64,000 nt of DNA from Streptomyces scabichelini (lineage in GTDB: Bacteria > Actinomycetota > Actinomycetes > Streptomycetales > Streptomycetaceae). The position numbers were made by a program, and so were the translations under genes. The stretch spans positions 1 through 64,000 of the forward strand of contig NZ_JAAKZY010000002.1 in NCBI RefSeq assembly GCF_011045015.1, read 5' to 3'. The stretch's first letter is position 1; each line of letters opens with the position of its first letter. A model generated the notes under the pieces. The model was not told the DNA's origin and did no database searches. It saw only the letters and a list, made by a program, of their open reading frames with translations. Below, piece after piece: positions 43,901 to 52,807 of this stretch.

Positions 43901-46234
43901 GTGACCGCGACACCAGGGAACGGGATTTCTCGAAGAGGTGTGATCGGCACGGCGGCCGCGGTCGCCGCCGGTGGCTGGTCAGCCGGGTCCGGCACCGTCT
44001 GGGCGGCGTCCGGGGAGCCGGACGCGGCGAAGGACCTGCACGAACGGATGGCCAGGGCCGCCGCTCTGCGGTGGCGGCGGATGCCCGGCGACTGGAAGGA
44101 CGGCCCCTTCCTCGGCAACGGCCTGCTCGGAGTGCAGGTCTACCGAGGTGCGACGGCCAACTCCGTGAAAGTCATGGTCAGCCACAACCAGGTGCAGGAC
44201 CAGCGACCGCAGTGGCGCGCCCCGTACGGCTTTTCCCGGTTGCCCATAGGACATTTCGACCTCACGCTCGCCGGCGAGGTGACCGGCGTCGACTGGACCC
44301 TCGACCTCTGGGACGCCGAGCTGCGCGCCATCGTCACCACCACCCGGGGCAGCGTCCGCTTCACGATGCTGGTGCACAACGCCCGTACCGCCCTGCTGAT
44401 CTCCACCCGGCCCAGCGCGGGCGAGGAAGAGGCGGCCTGGTCGTTCACATGGATGCCCGCGACCTCACCGCGTACGAAGGACAAACCCGCCGACTACACG
44501 GGAAACCCCGACCCCCGCACCGGCTCCGCCGGAGACGCCGGGGCCACCAGGTACGTGGAGCAGCCGCTGATCGCCGGCGGCGGATGGACCACCGCCTGGC
44601 GCGAACGGCGCGTCGGCACCGGCAGGTTGCTGGCCGCGCACATCGTCTACCGCTTCCCCGAGGACCTGTCGCGCACGACGGAACTGGCCGTCGCCGAAGT
44701 GGCCCGCACCCTGTCCATGGACCCGGACCGACTGGTGCGCGACCACCGCGCCTGGTGGCACCGCTTCTACCGGCGCAGCCTGCTGTCGGTACCCGACAAA
44801 CGCATCCAGGACTTCTACTGGATCCAGCTCTACAAGGCCGCCTGCGCCACCCGGACCGGCGGCCCGTCGATGTCCGAGTGGGGACCGTGGTACCCGGAGA
44901 CCGGCGGGAGTTGGACCGCCGTCTGGTGGAACCTCAACGTCCAGATAGCCACCTGGCTGATCCAGGGGTCCGATCACCTCGAACTCGACTCCGTCACCTC
45001 TACCTTCAAGAACTTCGAGAAGCACCTGCCGCTCTCCGTCCCGCCCGAGTACCAGGACGGCCAGACCTACGCCCTGGCCCACCCCTCCGACTGGAAGCTC
45101 CGCCCCGGCGCCAAGACCGTCGGCATCCCCGGCACCTCCACCAAGACCGACAACAACGGCAATCTCATGTGGGCCATGCACAACGTCTGGCTCAGCTACC
45201 GCCACACCATGGACGTGTCGATCGTGCGCGACGTCCTCTTCCCGATCCTGGTCAAGGCGGTGAACTTCTACGACCACTTCCTGCATGAGGGCAGCGACGG
45301 AAAGCTGCATCTGCCGCTCACCCGGTCGCCCGAGTGGGCCGACGCCACCGACTGCACGTACGACCTCTCCCTGATCCGCTGGGGCTGCGCAACTCTCCTC
45401 GACTGCCTGCGCGTTCTGCGTACGGACCATCCGCGCGCCGCGCGCTGGCGCGAGATCCTCCAGCGCCTGGTGGACTACCCGCGTGACGCGACCGGCGTCA
45501 TCATCGGCGCGGAGAAGCCGCTCACCGAGTCCCACCGGCACTTCTCGCACATGCTGTGGCTGTACCCGCTGCACGAGCTGAACTGGGACCGCCCGGCCGA
45601 CCGGGACATCATGCGCACGACCTTCGACCACTGGGTCAAGGACCGGAGGCTGTGGGCCGGTTACAGCTACGCCGCCGCCTCCTCGATGGCCTCCCTCATG
45701 GAACGGCCCGAGGAGGCCCTCGACTTCCTGACCTTCTTCACCGACGGCAAGGTCATCAACAACGCCTGGATGACCCCCAACACGATGTACGTGGAGGGTG
45801 GGAACCTGGCCATCGAGAGCCCGCTGTCGGCGGCCCAGTCGGTTCTCGACACGGCCGTGCAGAGCCATGGCGGGGTGGTACGGGTCTTCCCCTCCATGTC
45901 CCGCCGCTGGCCCGACGCCTCCGTCCAGGGCCTGCGCACCCAGGGCGCGTTCCTGGTGGACGCGGACCGCTCGGGCGGCCGGACCAGGTGGGTGCGGGTG
46001 CACAGCGAGGCGGGCGCGCCGCTCGTGCTGGGGCACGGCATCGAGGGCGCGATCGACGTACGGGACGCGCGTGGGCGGCGGCTGCGGTACCGGGAGACCG
46101 CGCCCGGCCGCATCGAGATCCCGCTGGGCCGGGACGAGACGGCCATCGTCCTCCCGCGCGGCACCGCCCCGGACCTGGGTCCGCGTGACGTACCGGCCGT
46201 CGGGGACGCGAAGCCGTGGGGGCTGCCGGACTGA
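43901..46234 (+). CDS. Tat-secreted GH95-like glycoside hydrolase
   Basis: The 777-residue protein has a twin-arginine signal (SRRGVIGTAAAVAAGGW) and a GH95-type architecture. An N-terminal beta domain carries GPFLGNGLLGVQVYRG, and a long (alpha/alpha)6 catalytic region carries MSEWGPWYPETGGSWTAVWWNLN, HNVWLSYRHTMD and SHRHFSHMLWLYPLHEL. A C-terminal beta region follows. GH95 enzymes are alpha-fucosidases and alpha-galactosidases; the specificity here is uncertain because the sequence departs from typical members. GTG 43901 has GGGAGG 7 nt upstream. It lies beside a lectin-tailed kinase and upstream of a Gfo/Idh sugar oxidoreductase. Confidence 0.82.
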   Translation: MTATPGNGISRRGVIGTAAAVAAGGWSAGSGTVWAASGEPDAAKDLHERMARAAALRWRRMPGDWKDGPFLGNGLLGVQVYRGATANSVKVMVSHNQVQDQRPQWRAPYGFSRLPIGHFDLTLAGEVTGVDWTLDLWDAELRAIVTTTRGSVRFTMLVHNARTALLISTRPSAGEEEAAWSFTWMPATSPRTKDKPADYTGNPDPRTGSAGDAGATRYVEQPLIAGGGWTTAWRERRVGTGRLLAAHIVYRFPEDLSRTTELAVAEVARTLSMDPDRLVRDHRAWWHRFYRRSLLSVPDKRIQDFYWIQLYKAACATRTGGPSMSEWGPWYPETGGSWTAVWWNLNVQIATWLIQGSDHLELDSVTSTFKNFEKHLPLSVPPEYQDGQTYALAHPSDWKLRPGAKTVGIPGTSTKTDNNGNLMWAMHNVWLSYRHTMDVSIVRDVLFPILVKAVNFYDHFLHEGSDGKLHLPLTRSPEWADATDCTYDLSLIRWGCATLLDCLRVLRTDHPRAARWREILQRLVDYPRDATGVIIGAEKPLTESHRHFSHMLWLYPLHELNWDRPADRDIMRTTFDHWVKDRRLWAGYSYAAASSMASLMERPEEALDFLTFFTDGKVINNAWMTPNTMYVEGGNLAIESPLSAAQSVLDTAVQSHGGVVRVFPSMSRRWPDASVQGLRTQGAFLVDADRSGGRTRWVRVHSEAGAPLVLGHGIEGAIDVRDARGRRLRYRETAPGRIEIPLGRDETAIVLPRGTAPDLGPRDVPAVGDAKPWGLPD

Positions 46235-46288
46235 GCCGACGCCTCCTTCGACACCCCGGCGACGTGCACTTGTGCGGGCTTGCTCCAC

Positions 46289-46376
46289 GGTGCGGGTCGG
46301 TCGTGGCTGGTCGCGCCCACGCGGCGGAGCCGCAAATTGATACAGTCCCGCGCCCCTAAAAGGGGCGCGGCACTGG
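46289..46376. repeat. Streptomyces-type interspersed hairpin repeat, copy 2
   Basis: It shares GGTGCGGG, CGTGGCTGGTCGCGC and the terminal hairpin with 8111-8170. Here the stem is 10 bp, perfect (46348-46357/46361-46370, AAA loop). It lies between the convergent GH95-like and Gfo/Idh genes and should end both transcripts. An AAATTGATACAG insert distinguishes it from copy 1. Confidence 0.7.
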
Positions 46377-46387
46377 CCCCGATTCCC

Positions 46388-47863
46388 TCACGCGATCCGT
46401 CCGTCGCCGCGGGCGTTCAGGTCCAGGTCGGCGATGTGCACGGGCTGACCTGTCACCAGTGACTGGTTGGCAGCGATGCCGACCGCGACGGCACGCAGGC
46501 CGTCGGCGTAGTCGGCGGCCCGGCGCAGCGGATCAGGTGCGACCAGCAGGTCACGCCGGAAGGCTTCCATGAGCAGGATGGCGTCTCCTCCGCCGTGTCC
46601 GCCGATGCCGTCGGGAATGCGCACCTCCTCCGGCCGCTGCCAGTGGCGCTGCACCACGAGGGTGTCCCGCTCCGGCCGCACGTCGTCCGGGGGCGCGTCG
46701 ACCTCGGAGGCGGAAGGGTCGAGTACGGCGTTGCCCTGGTCGTCCAGTTGCACGAAACCGCGCTCGACGACGGTCAGTTCGGCCCGGCCCGCCGTTCCGT
46801 TGACGCTGACGCGGTAGCCCTCCCAGGGGCTGTGCGCGTTCAGCGAGTACGTGAGCGTCGCCCCCCGGCGGTAGTCGACGAGGACGGCCATGTTGTCCTC
46901 GATGGTGACTCCGGGCGCGAAGGGGTCCTGGTCGCGGCGGTACCCGTCGTGGTGCTCGGCCTGGAGGTAGAGGGCATCGAGACGGGGATCGGCGCGCAGG
47001 TCCAGGGAGAAGGGGCCGCCGGACGTGCCCGTACCGCGGTCGGGGCGGTCGCTCTGCCCTCGCTCGGCGGCGTTCTTGTCCCCGTAGAACCGCAGCCCGC
47101 CCGAGGCGAACACGCGCACCGGCTCATCGGCGATCCACCAGTTGACCAGGTCGAAGTGATGGCTGGCCTTGTGCACGAGCAGCCCGCCGGAGTTGGCCTT
47201 GTCGCGGTGCCAGCGGCGGAAGTAGTCCGCTCCGTGGACCGTGTCCAGGACCCACTCGAAGTGCACGCCGGTGACGTCACCGATGACGCCGGAGTCGATG
47301 ACCTGCCTGAGTGTCGAATTCCGGGGTGCGTAGCGGTAGTTGAAGGTGACTATGACATCGCGGCCCGTCTCGGCGATGGCGCGGCTGATGAGCCGGCAGC
47401 CCTCGACGTCCGTCGTCAGCGGCTTCTCCACGATGACGTCGGCGCCCGCGCGCAGGGCACGGTCGACGAGTTCCGCGTGGGTGCGGTCCACGCTCGTGAC
47501 GATGAGGACATCGACGGCCTGCTCACCCAGCATGGTTTCCAGTCCGTCAGGTCCGTACTGCGGCAGACCGGCCGCACCCGGGAGCCCCAGCGCACGGCCG
47601 GCCTCGCCGTCGTACCAGGCCATGCGTGCGGGGTTGGGATCGAGCCAGGCGACCAACTCGCCCACGTCCGCGTGCTCGCCCGTCAGCGCACCCACGTACA
47701 TCCCCGCCCGGTGTCCCGTTCCCGCGATGGCATAGCGGCGGCGACGGCGTGAGGAAGGCGGATCGGTGAACTGAGGCAGCACGCCGGGCGCGGCACTGGC
47801 ACTGGAGCTGGACAGGGGCGCCGGGGCGGTGGGGTTCTGGTCGAGCCGGGGCTGGTCGGTCAC
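46388..47863 (-). CDS. Gfo/Idh/MocA-family oxidoreductase
   Basis: The 491-residue protein has a Rossmann N-terminal domain (RYAIAGTGHRAGMY near 43-56) and VDVLIVTSVDRTH, then ADVIVEKPLTTD with the conserved EKP. SGGLLVHKASHHFDLVNWW holds the catalytic His region. It should oxidise or epimerise a sugar or cyclitol with NAD(P). AAGGAG lies 4 nt before GTG 47863. The first 40 residues are low-complexity and Ser/Pro-rich. The GGGAGAA repeats at 47877-47905 sit in its leader. Confidence 0.87.
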   Translation of the reverse strand: MTDQPRLDQNPTAPAPLSSSSASAAPGVLPQFTDPPSSRRRRRYAIAGTGHRAGMYVGALTGEHADVGELVAWLDPNPARMAWYDGEAGRALGLPGAAGLPQYGPDGLETMLGEQAVDVLIVTSVDRTHAELVDRALRAGADVIVEKPLTTDVEGCRLISRAIAETGRDVIVTFNYRYAPRNSTLRQVIDSGVIGDVTGVHFEWVLDTVHGADYFRRWHRDKANSGGLLVHKASHHFDLVNWWIADEPVRVFASGGLRFYGDKNAAERGQSDRPDRGTGTSGGPFSLDLRADPRLDALYLQAEHHDGYRRDQDPFAPGVTIEDNMAVLVDYRRGATLTYSLNAHSPWEGYRVSVNGTAGRAELTVVERGFVQLDDQGNAVLDPSASEVDAPPDDVRPERDTLVVQRHWQRPEEVRIPDGIGGHGGGDAILLMEAFRRDLLVAPDPLRRAADYADGLRAVAVGIAANQSLVTGQPVHIADLDLNARGDGRIA

Positions 47864-47957
47864 AGGGCTCCTTACAGGGAGAAGGGAGAAGGGAGAAGAG
47901 GGAAGGGGGACGGTGGGGAGCAAGGATGAGGGAGGACGGCAGTGCGCGTGGCGGGGG

Positions 47958-48602
47958 TCAGGACTCGAGATAGCGCAGGACCGCCAGGATCCGGCGGCTG
48001 TAGCCGGTGGTGTGCGACAGGTCCAGCTTGTCGAAGATCGTGTTGAGGTTCTTCTCCACCGCGCTCAGCGAGATGTGCAGCTTCCGCGCGATCGCCGCGT
48101 TGGTGTGCCCCTGCGCCAGCGTCTCGAGCACCTCGCGCTCGCGCGGGGTGAGCCGGGTCAGCGGATCGCCGTGGGTGGTGCGGATCACCAACTGCCGCAC
48201 CACTTCCGAGTCGATGGCCGCGCCGCCCGCGTGGATTCGCTCCAGCGCGTCCAGGAACTCCTCGACCTGCCCCACCCGGTCCTTGAGCAGGTAGCCGACC
48301 CGCTCCGCGTTGGACGCCAGCAACTGGGCGGCGTAGTTGCGCTCCACGTATTGAGACAGGACCAGCACGCCGATCATGGGCCAACGCTCGCGGATCTCCA
48401 CTGCGGCCCGCAGCCCCTCATCGGTGTGGGTCGGTGGCATCCGGATGTCGACGACGACTGTGTCCGGCTTGTGCTCCTCGACCTCCCGCAGCAGGGCGAC
48501 CGCGTCGCCGACCGCCGCCAGGACCTCATGGCCCTCCTCGGCGAGCAGCCGCACCAGGCCCTCCCGCAGCAGGGTCGAGTCCTCGGCGAGGATCACACGC
48601 AT
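47958..48602 (-). CDS. NarL/LuxR-type response regulator
   Basis: The 214-residue protein has a receiver domain (ILAEDSTLLREGL, phospho-acceptor Asp52 in VVVDIRMPP, and Lys in LLKDRV). A LuxR DNA-binding domain follows (LTPREREVLETLAQGHTNAAI, then ISLSAVEKNLNTIFDKL). Its start overlaps the end of the histidine kinase gene by 10 bp, so the two are a cotranscribed pair. The targets are unknown. Confidence 0.92.
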   Translation of the reverse strand: MRVILAEDSTLLREGLVRLLAEEGHEVLAAVGDAVALLREVEEHKPDTVVVDIRMPPTHTDEGLRAAVEIRERWPMIGVLVLSQYVERNYAAQLLASNAERVGYLLKDRVGQVEEFLDALERIHAGGAAIDSEVVRQLVIRTTHGDPLTRLTPREREVLETLAQGHTNAAIARKLHISLSAVEKNLNTIFDKLDLSHTTGYSRRILAVLRYLES

Positions 48603-49768
48603 GGCAGCTCCGCGGTAATGACGGTCGGTCCCCCGAGAGGGCTTTCAATGGTCAGTACGCCGTCCAGCGCGTCCACCCGGCTGCGCAGCCCGGTCAGCCC
48701 GCCGCCGGCCTGGTCCGCCCCGCCGGTGCCGTTGTCCTCGATCCGTACGACGAGGATCGGGCCGTACCGGCTCAGTCGTACGGAGACGGCGGTGGCACCG
48801 GAGTGCTTGGCGGCGTTGGTCACGGACTCCGACACCACGAAGTACGCGGCGGTCTGCACCGGTTGGGGCAGCGGCTCCGCCACGTCGTACTCCATGCGGA
48901 TCGGGACGGCGCAGCGCTCCGAGACCCCGCCGAGTGCCTCCTTCAGCCCCAGGCTGTCCAGAGCGGAGGGATAGACCCGCCAGGCCGTCTCCCGTAGTTC
49001 GGTGAGAGCGTCCTGGGACTCCTCGTGCGCCTGTCGCAGCAGGTCGTCGACCTGTTCGGGATTGCGGGTACGGCCGCGGCGGGTCCGGCCGATCAGCATG
49101 GCGAGCGCCACCAGCCGCTGCTGCACACCGTCGTGCAGATCACGCTCGATGCGCCGGCGCTCCACGTCCACGGCCTGGACCACGGCGGCCCGGCTGGTGG
49201 ACAGTTCGTCGATCCGCCGTCGCATCAACTCGCCCTCGGAGGGCCCGAAACACTCGCGCGCCAGCCGGGTGTCCAAGGCCGCCAGCGCGTAGAGCCCCTG
49301 GATGTCGAGGAACAGCAGGACGCAGCCGAGCAGCGCCTGGATCAGTAACTCCTGCCAGCCGACGGTGCCCCGCACCACAGCCGCGATCAGCACCCCGGCC
49401 AGGAGCACGCCGACGGCGAGCAGCCCGACCACGACCGTGCACAGCAGCCCTGTGGAGCTGCGGACCGCGAGGTAGCGCAGGATCTTCTGATCCGACGCCT
49501 TGTAGTGCTCGGGGAAGCGGTCACCGAAGAAGACGGAGCGGCGCGTCCACTCCACCTCGGTCAGCCGGCGGGCCCCGGTGGCCAGCGCGGCGGTCGCGCG
49601 GCTCCGGGTGCGTGGCCGCAGCAGCCAGGGGCCGAGGGCCGCGCCGACGATGACGAAGTAGAGGAGCCCGAGCGGCGCGGTGCCGCAGCCGAGGAGAACG
49701 CCGGGGACGACCCGCGGCCAGGAGTGTCCCGAGGAGGCGTCGGTCTCGTCCTGCTCGTCCCGCTGCAC
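48593..49768 (-). CDS. Membrane sensor histidine kinase (HisKA_3/NarX type)
   Basis: The kinase (391 residues from GTG 49768) has two N-terminal hydrophobic blocks (a first helix PGVLLGCGTAPLGLLYFVIV and a pair around LLCTVVVGLLAVGVLLAGVLI and LLIQALLGCVLLFLDIQGLYAL). The HisKA_3 phospho-acceptor is in ERDLHDGVQQR, and an ATPase domain has ESVTNAAKHSGA, RIEDNGTGG and GGLTGLRSRV. The sensing input is probably membrane-associated since there is no large outside domain. An alternative ATG at 49843 adds low-quality sequence. Confidence 0.88.
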   Translation of the reverse strand: MQRDEQDETDASSGHSWPRVVPGVLLGCGTAPLGLLYFVIVGAALGPWLLRPRTRSRATAALATGARRLTEVEWTRRSVFFGDRFPEHYKASDQKILRYLAVRSSTGLLCTVVVGLLAVGVLLAGVLIAAVVRGTVGWQELLIQALLGCVLLFLDIQGLYALAALDTRLARECFGPSEGELMRRRIDELSTSRAAVVQAVDVERRRIERDLHDGVQQRLVALAMLIGRTRRGRTRNPEQVDDLLRQAHEESQDALTELRETAWRVYPSALDSLGLKEALGGVSERCAVPIRMEYDVAEPLPQPVQTAAYFVVSESVTNAAKHSGATAVSVRLSRYGPILVVRIEDNGTGGADQAGGGLTGLRSRVDALDGVLTIESPLGGPTVITAELPCV

Positions 49769-49839
49769 GGAACTCGACCCTAATCCCGCCGCGCCGCGGG
49801 AACAAGATCGCCCGCGGGTGCCGTACCGCACGTCCCCGC

Positions 49840-50526
49840 TCATGAACTGCTGTGCTGCCGGGCCTGGTTACGGCCCCGGAAGCGCACCACCACATAGGCG
49901 GTGACGGCCAGTATCACGCCGACGAGTACGGCCTTGGACAGCACCCCGACGTAGCTCTCGACCGAGTCCCACCGGTCGCCGAGCCAGTAACCGGCCATCA
50001 CCAGCACCGAGTTCCAGATCAGACTGCCCAGCGCGGTCAGCAGCAGGAACACCGGCAGCCGCATCCGCTCCACTCCCGCCGGTACGGAGATCAGGCTGCG
50101 GAAGATCGGCACCATCCTGCCCAGAAACACCGCCTTGGTGCCGTGCCTGGCGAACCACGCCTCCGTGCGTTCCAGATCCGAGGCCTTCACCAGCGGCAGC
50201 TTCCCCCAGATCGCGTGTATCCGTTCCCGCCCCAACAGAACGCCGATCCAGTACAGCACCAGTGCGCCCAGCACGGACCCCGACGTGGTCCAGAAGAGCG
50301 CCGAGGCCAGGCTGATCACCCCTTGCCCCGCCGCGAACCCGGTCAGCGGCAGAATCACCTCGCTCGGCAACGGTGGGAACAGGTTCTCCAACGCGATCGC
50401 CAGCCCCGCACCAGGCCCGCCCATCGCGTCCACCAGGTCGGCCGCCCACCCCGCGATCCCACCGGCGGGCTCCTGGGGCAGCGCCACGTCGGGTGCCTGG
50501 GGCGGCGCCGGGTTCATCAACTGCAT
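49840..50526 (-). CDS. DedA-family membrane protein
   Basis: The 228-residue protein has the DedA core: ENLFPPLPSEVILPLTGFAAG, ALVLYWIGVLLGRER and FLGRMVPIFRSLISVPAGVERM, with the conserved FxGRxxPxxR motif. Four or five helices are expected. DedA proteins act in lipid-carrier flipping and proton-driven envelope homeostasis, and individual substrates differ. GGAGG lies 8 nt before ATG 50526. It is transcribed in the same direction as the two-component genes just downstream. Confidence 0.9.
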   Translation of the reverse strand: MQLMNPAPPQAPDVALPQEPAGGIAGWAADLVDAMGGPGAGLAIALENLFPPLPSEVILPLTGFAAGQGVISLASALFWTTSGSVLGALVLYWIGVLLGRERIHAIWGKLPLVKASDLERTEAWFARHGTKAVFLGRMVPIFRSLISVPAGVERMRLPVFLLLTALGSLIWNSVLVMAGYWLGDRWDSVESYVGVLSKAVLVGVILAVTAYVVVRFRGRNQARQHSSS

Positions 50527-50762
50527 AGGGGTGGCCTCCAAGCCGTGGGTCCAACGCCCGGGGCCCACCGCCCCGAACTCCTCCCCACGCTAGAAAACGC
50601 AGATCAAGCGGCGGTATGAGGGTCGCCGTCCGACGTGGTGATGTTCTCCGCAGTCCTGACCTGCGGGAAACCGCAGTCCGCGACCGCGCTCGGCAGGCCG
50701 TTGTCAGTGCCCGGCGCTAGTCTGCGCGCATCTGACCGATTGTCCCGATCAGGGAGGTTTCC

Positions 50763-51176
50763 ATGGCTTCGCGGCTCAACCCGTATCTCAGCTTCGGCGG
50801 TGACGCCCGGCAGGCGCTGGAGTTCTACAAGGAGGTGTTCGGCGGCACGCTGTCGGTGAACACGTACGGCGAATTCGGCCAGGAAGGCGGCCCGGACGCC
50901 GACAAGATCATGCACGGCATGCTGGAGACCCCGAGCGGCTTCACCCTGATGGGCGCCGATGCCCCGCCGGGGATGGAGAACACTCCGGGCAACAACTTCT
51001 CGGTGAGCCTGAGCGGTGACGACGACGCCGAGTTGCGCGGCTACTGGGAGAAGCTGTCCGCCGGCGGCTCGGTGTCCGTGCCCATGGAGAAGCAGATGTG
51101 GGGCGATGTGTTCGGCATGTGTACGGACCGGTTCGGTATCCCGTGGATGGTCAACATCGTCCAGCCGCAGGGCTGA
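50763..51176 (+). CDS. VOC-family (PhnB-like) protein
   Basis: The 137-residue protein has the glyoxalase/bleomycin-resistance fold of PhnB-like VOC proteins: NPYLSFGGDARQALEFYKEVFGG at the N-terminus, and WGDVFGMCTDRFGIPWMVN at the end. Some members are metalloenzymes, others binding proteins; this one's role is not evident. GGGAGG precedes the ATG. The stop codon lies in the first unit of a 24-bp tandem repeat. Confidence 0.9.
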   Translation: MASRLNPYLSFGGDARQALEFYKEVFGGTLSVNTYGEFGQEGGPDADKIMHGMLETPSGFTLMGADAPPGMENTPGNNFSVSLSGDDDAELRGYWEKLSAGGSVSVPMEKQMWGDVFGMCTDRFGIPWMVNIVQPQG

Positions 51177-51243
51177 TCGCCGATCCGTCCGCAGAGCGGA
51201 TCGTCAATCCGTCCGCAGGGCTGATCGCCAGTCCGTCCGGCAA
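51172..51243 (+). repeat. Three imperfect 24-bp tandem repeats across the VOC stop codon
   Basis: Units 51172-51195, 51196-51219 and 51220-51243 share ATCGYC..TCCGTCCG. The first contains the stop of the VOC gene. It fills most of the gap to the convergent TetR gene. Confidence 0.85.
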
Positions 51244-51265
51244 GGACGAGGCGGCACCACCGACT

Positions 51266-51865
51266 TCATGGCGTCGGTTCCCGCACGACGCCGGCGATGG
51301 TCGTGGTCACCACCCTGCGGACGGCTTCGGCTTCCGGCGGTGTGCCCTCTCGGCCGGCGAAGAGCAGGTGCCCGCCCCCGATCAGCGTGAGTGCGAGCGT
51401 GTCGACGTCGGCGTCCGGCGCGATGCGGCCCCGGTCGCGCTCCGCGGTGAGGTAGGAGGCGATCATGGCCGTCGCCTCCGTGAGGACGGGGACGCCGGCC
51501 GGCCTGGCCTGGCGCAGTCGGGCGCGCAGGCCGTCCCGGAAGGTGATGAGGCTGACGATCGCCACGGCGACCGAGCCGAAGAGGTCCGTCAGCGCGGCGG
51601 TGACGTTGCCGGCGACGGTGCCGGTTCCGGCGGAGTCGCGCAGGGCGGCGGCCTGGTCGTCGATCCGGCCGATGCGGTCCAGCACGAGCTCGGTGAGGAA
51701 GGCGTCGAAGTCGGCGAAGTGGCGGTGCAGGACGCCCTTGGCGCAGCCCGCCTCCGTGGTGACCGCACGGCTGGTCAGCGCGTTCGGCCCGTCCCTGAGC
51801 AGGACGCGCTCGGCGGCGGCGAAGAGCTGCTCGCGTACGTCGCGCATGGCCACACCTGTCGGCAC
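51266..51865 (-). CDS. TetR-family repressor
   Basis: The 199-residue protein has a TetR DNA-binding domain (LFAAAERVLLRDGPNALTSRAV, then CAKGVLHRHFADFDAFLTELV) and a helical ligand domain. GTG 51865 is preferred since AAAGGA lies 8 nt before it; ATG 51847 is the alternative. It is divergent from a methyltransferase gene, with a double palindrome between them that is almost surely its operator. Confidence 0.88.
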   Translation of the reverse strand: MPTGVAMRDVREQLFAAAERVLLRDGPNALTSRAVTTEAGCAKGVLHRHFADFDAFLTELVLDRIGRIDDQAAALRDSAGTGTVAGNVTAALTDLFGSVAVAIVSLITFRDGLRARLRQARPAGVPVLTEATAMIASYLTAERDRGRIAPDADVDTLALTLIGGGHLLFAGREGTPPEAEAVRRVVTTTIAGVVREPTP

Positions 51866-51905
51866 CGTGCATGTCCTTTGCTTCGCTCGATCCCACCCGT
51901 TGACG

Positions 51906-51944
51906 AGTGGGCGTGTGCCCACTCATAGTGGGCGCATGCCCACT
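51906..51944. promoter_or_regulatory. Double palindromic operator of the TetR regulator
   Basis: Two 18-bp palindromes, AGTGGGC-GTGT-GCCCACT (51906-51923) and AGTGGGC-GCAT-GCCCACT (51927-51944), are separated by 3 bp. A 21-bp centre-to-centre spacing puts them two helical turns apart, suited to two TetR dimers. The second palindrome contains the presumed ATG of the methyltransferase gene. Confidence 0.9.
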
Positions 51945-52766
51945 GTACCGTCGGAGCCGACGCGTCCGCCCGCCCGCGAGCCTCATCGGGCCCGAGAGGT
52001 GGCGGAGTCGTTCGGCACGGACCCTGAGCGTTATGACCGAGCCAGGCCCCGCTACCCCGACGCCCTGGTGGAGCGGATCCTCGCCGCAGGACCCGGGTCC
52101 GATGTCCTCGACATCGGCACCGGCACCGGCATCGTCGCCCGCCAGTTCCAGGCGGCCGGCTGCTGTGTGCTCGGGGTCGAGCCCGACGCGCGGATGGCCG
52201 GCTTCGCCCGACGCGGCGGGGTCGAGGTCGAGGTGGCGACGTTCGAAGCCTGGGACCCGGCCGGCCGGACTTTCGATGCGGTCGTCGCCGGGCAGGCATG
52301 GCACTGGGTCGACCCGGTTGCGGGAGCGGCCAAGGCGGCCGAGGTGCTGCGGCCCGGCGGCCGGCTGGCGGCGTTCTGGCACGTGTTCCAGCTGCCGCCC
52401 GACCTCGGGGAGGCCGTCGCCGCGATCTGTGAACGAGCGATGCCCGATGCGCCGTTCGACTTCCGGGCGGCGTCGAGGACGGCAGTGGACCTGTACGAGG
52501 CAGGGCTCACCAAGGTCGCCGACGGGATCCGGGAGGCCGGCGGGTTCGGCGACGCGGAGCAGTGGCGATTCGACTGGGAGCGGTCCTACACCCGGGACGA
52601 ATGGCTGGACCTGATGCCCACCCAGGGCGCCTTCACGCGCCTCCCGCCGGACAAGCTGGCGGAGGTGCTGGAAGGCGTCGGGGCCGCCGTCGACGCGATG
52701 GGCGGCGGCTTCACGATGCGGTACGCGACGGTGGCCGTCAGCGCGGTGCGAAGCGACGCCGCCTGA
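51936..52766 (+). CDS. Class I SAM-dependent methyltransferase
   Basis: The 276-residue protein has the SAM-binding motif VLDIGTGTGIVARQF, the acidic loop GVEPDARM and FDAVVAGQAWHWVDP, as in small-molecule methyltransferases of the UbiE/Methyltransf_11 type. The apparent ATG (51936) lies inside the TetR operator, so a repressor bound there would cover the start region and the ribosome site is poor; the transcript may be leaderless or start slightly downstream. The divergent TetR protein should control it. Confidence 0.85.
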   Translation: MPTVPSEPTRPPAREPHRAREVAESFGTDPERYDRARPRYPDALVERILAAGPGSDVLDIGTGTGIVARQFQAAGCCVLGVEPDARMAGFARRGGVEVEVATFEAWDPAGRTFDAVVAGQAWHWVDPVAGAAKAAEVLRPGGRLAAFWHVFQLPPDLGEAVAAICERAMPDAPFDFRAASRTAVDLYEAGLTKVADGIREAGGFGDAEQWRFDWERSYTRDEWLDLMPTQGAFTRLPPDKLAEVLEGVGAAVDAMGGGFTMRYATVAVSAVRSDAA

Positions 52767-52807
52767 CCAGGCTCGGGCAGCATGAGGTGCGGGAAGTCCG
52801 GGCCGAC

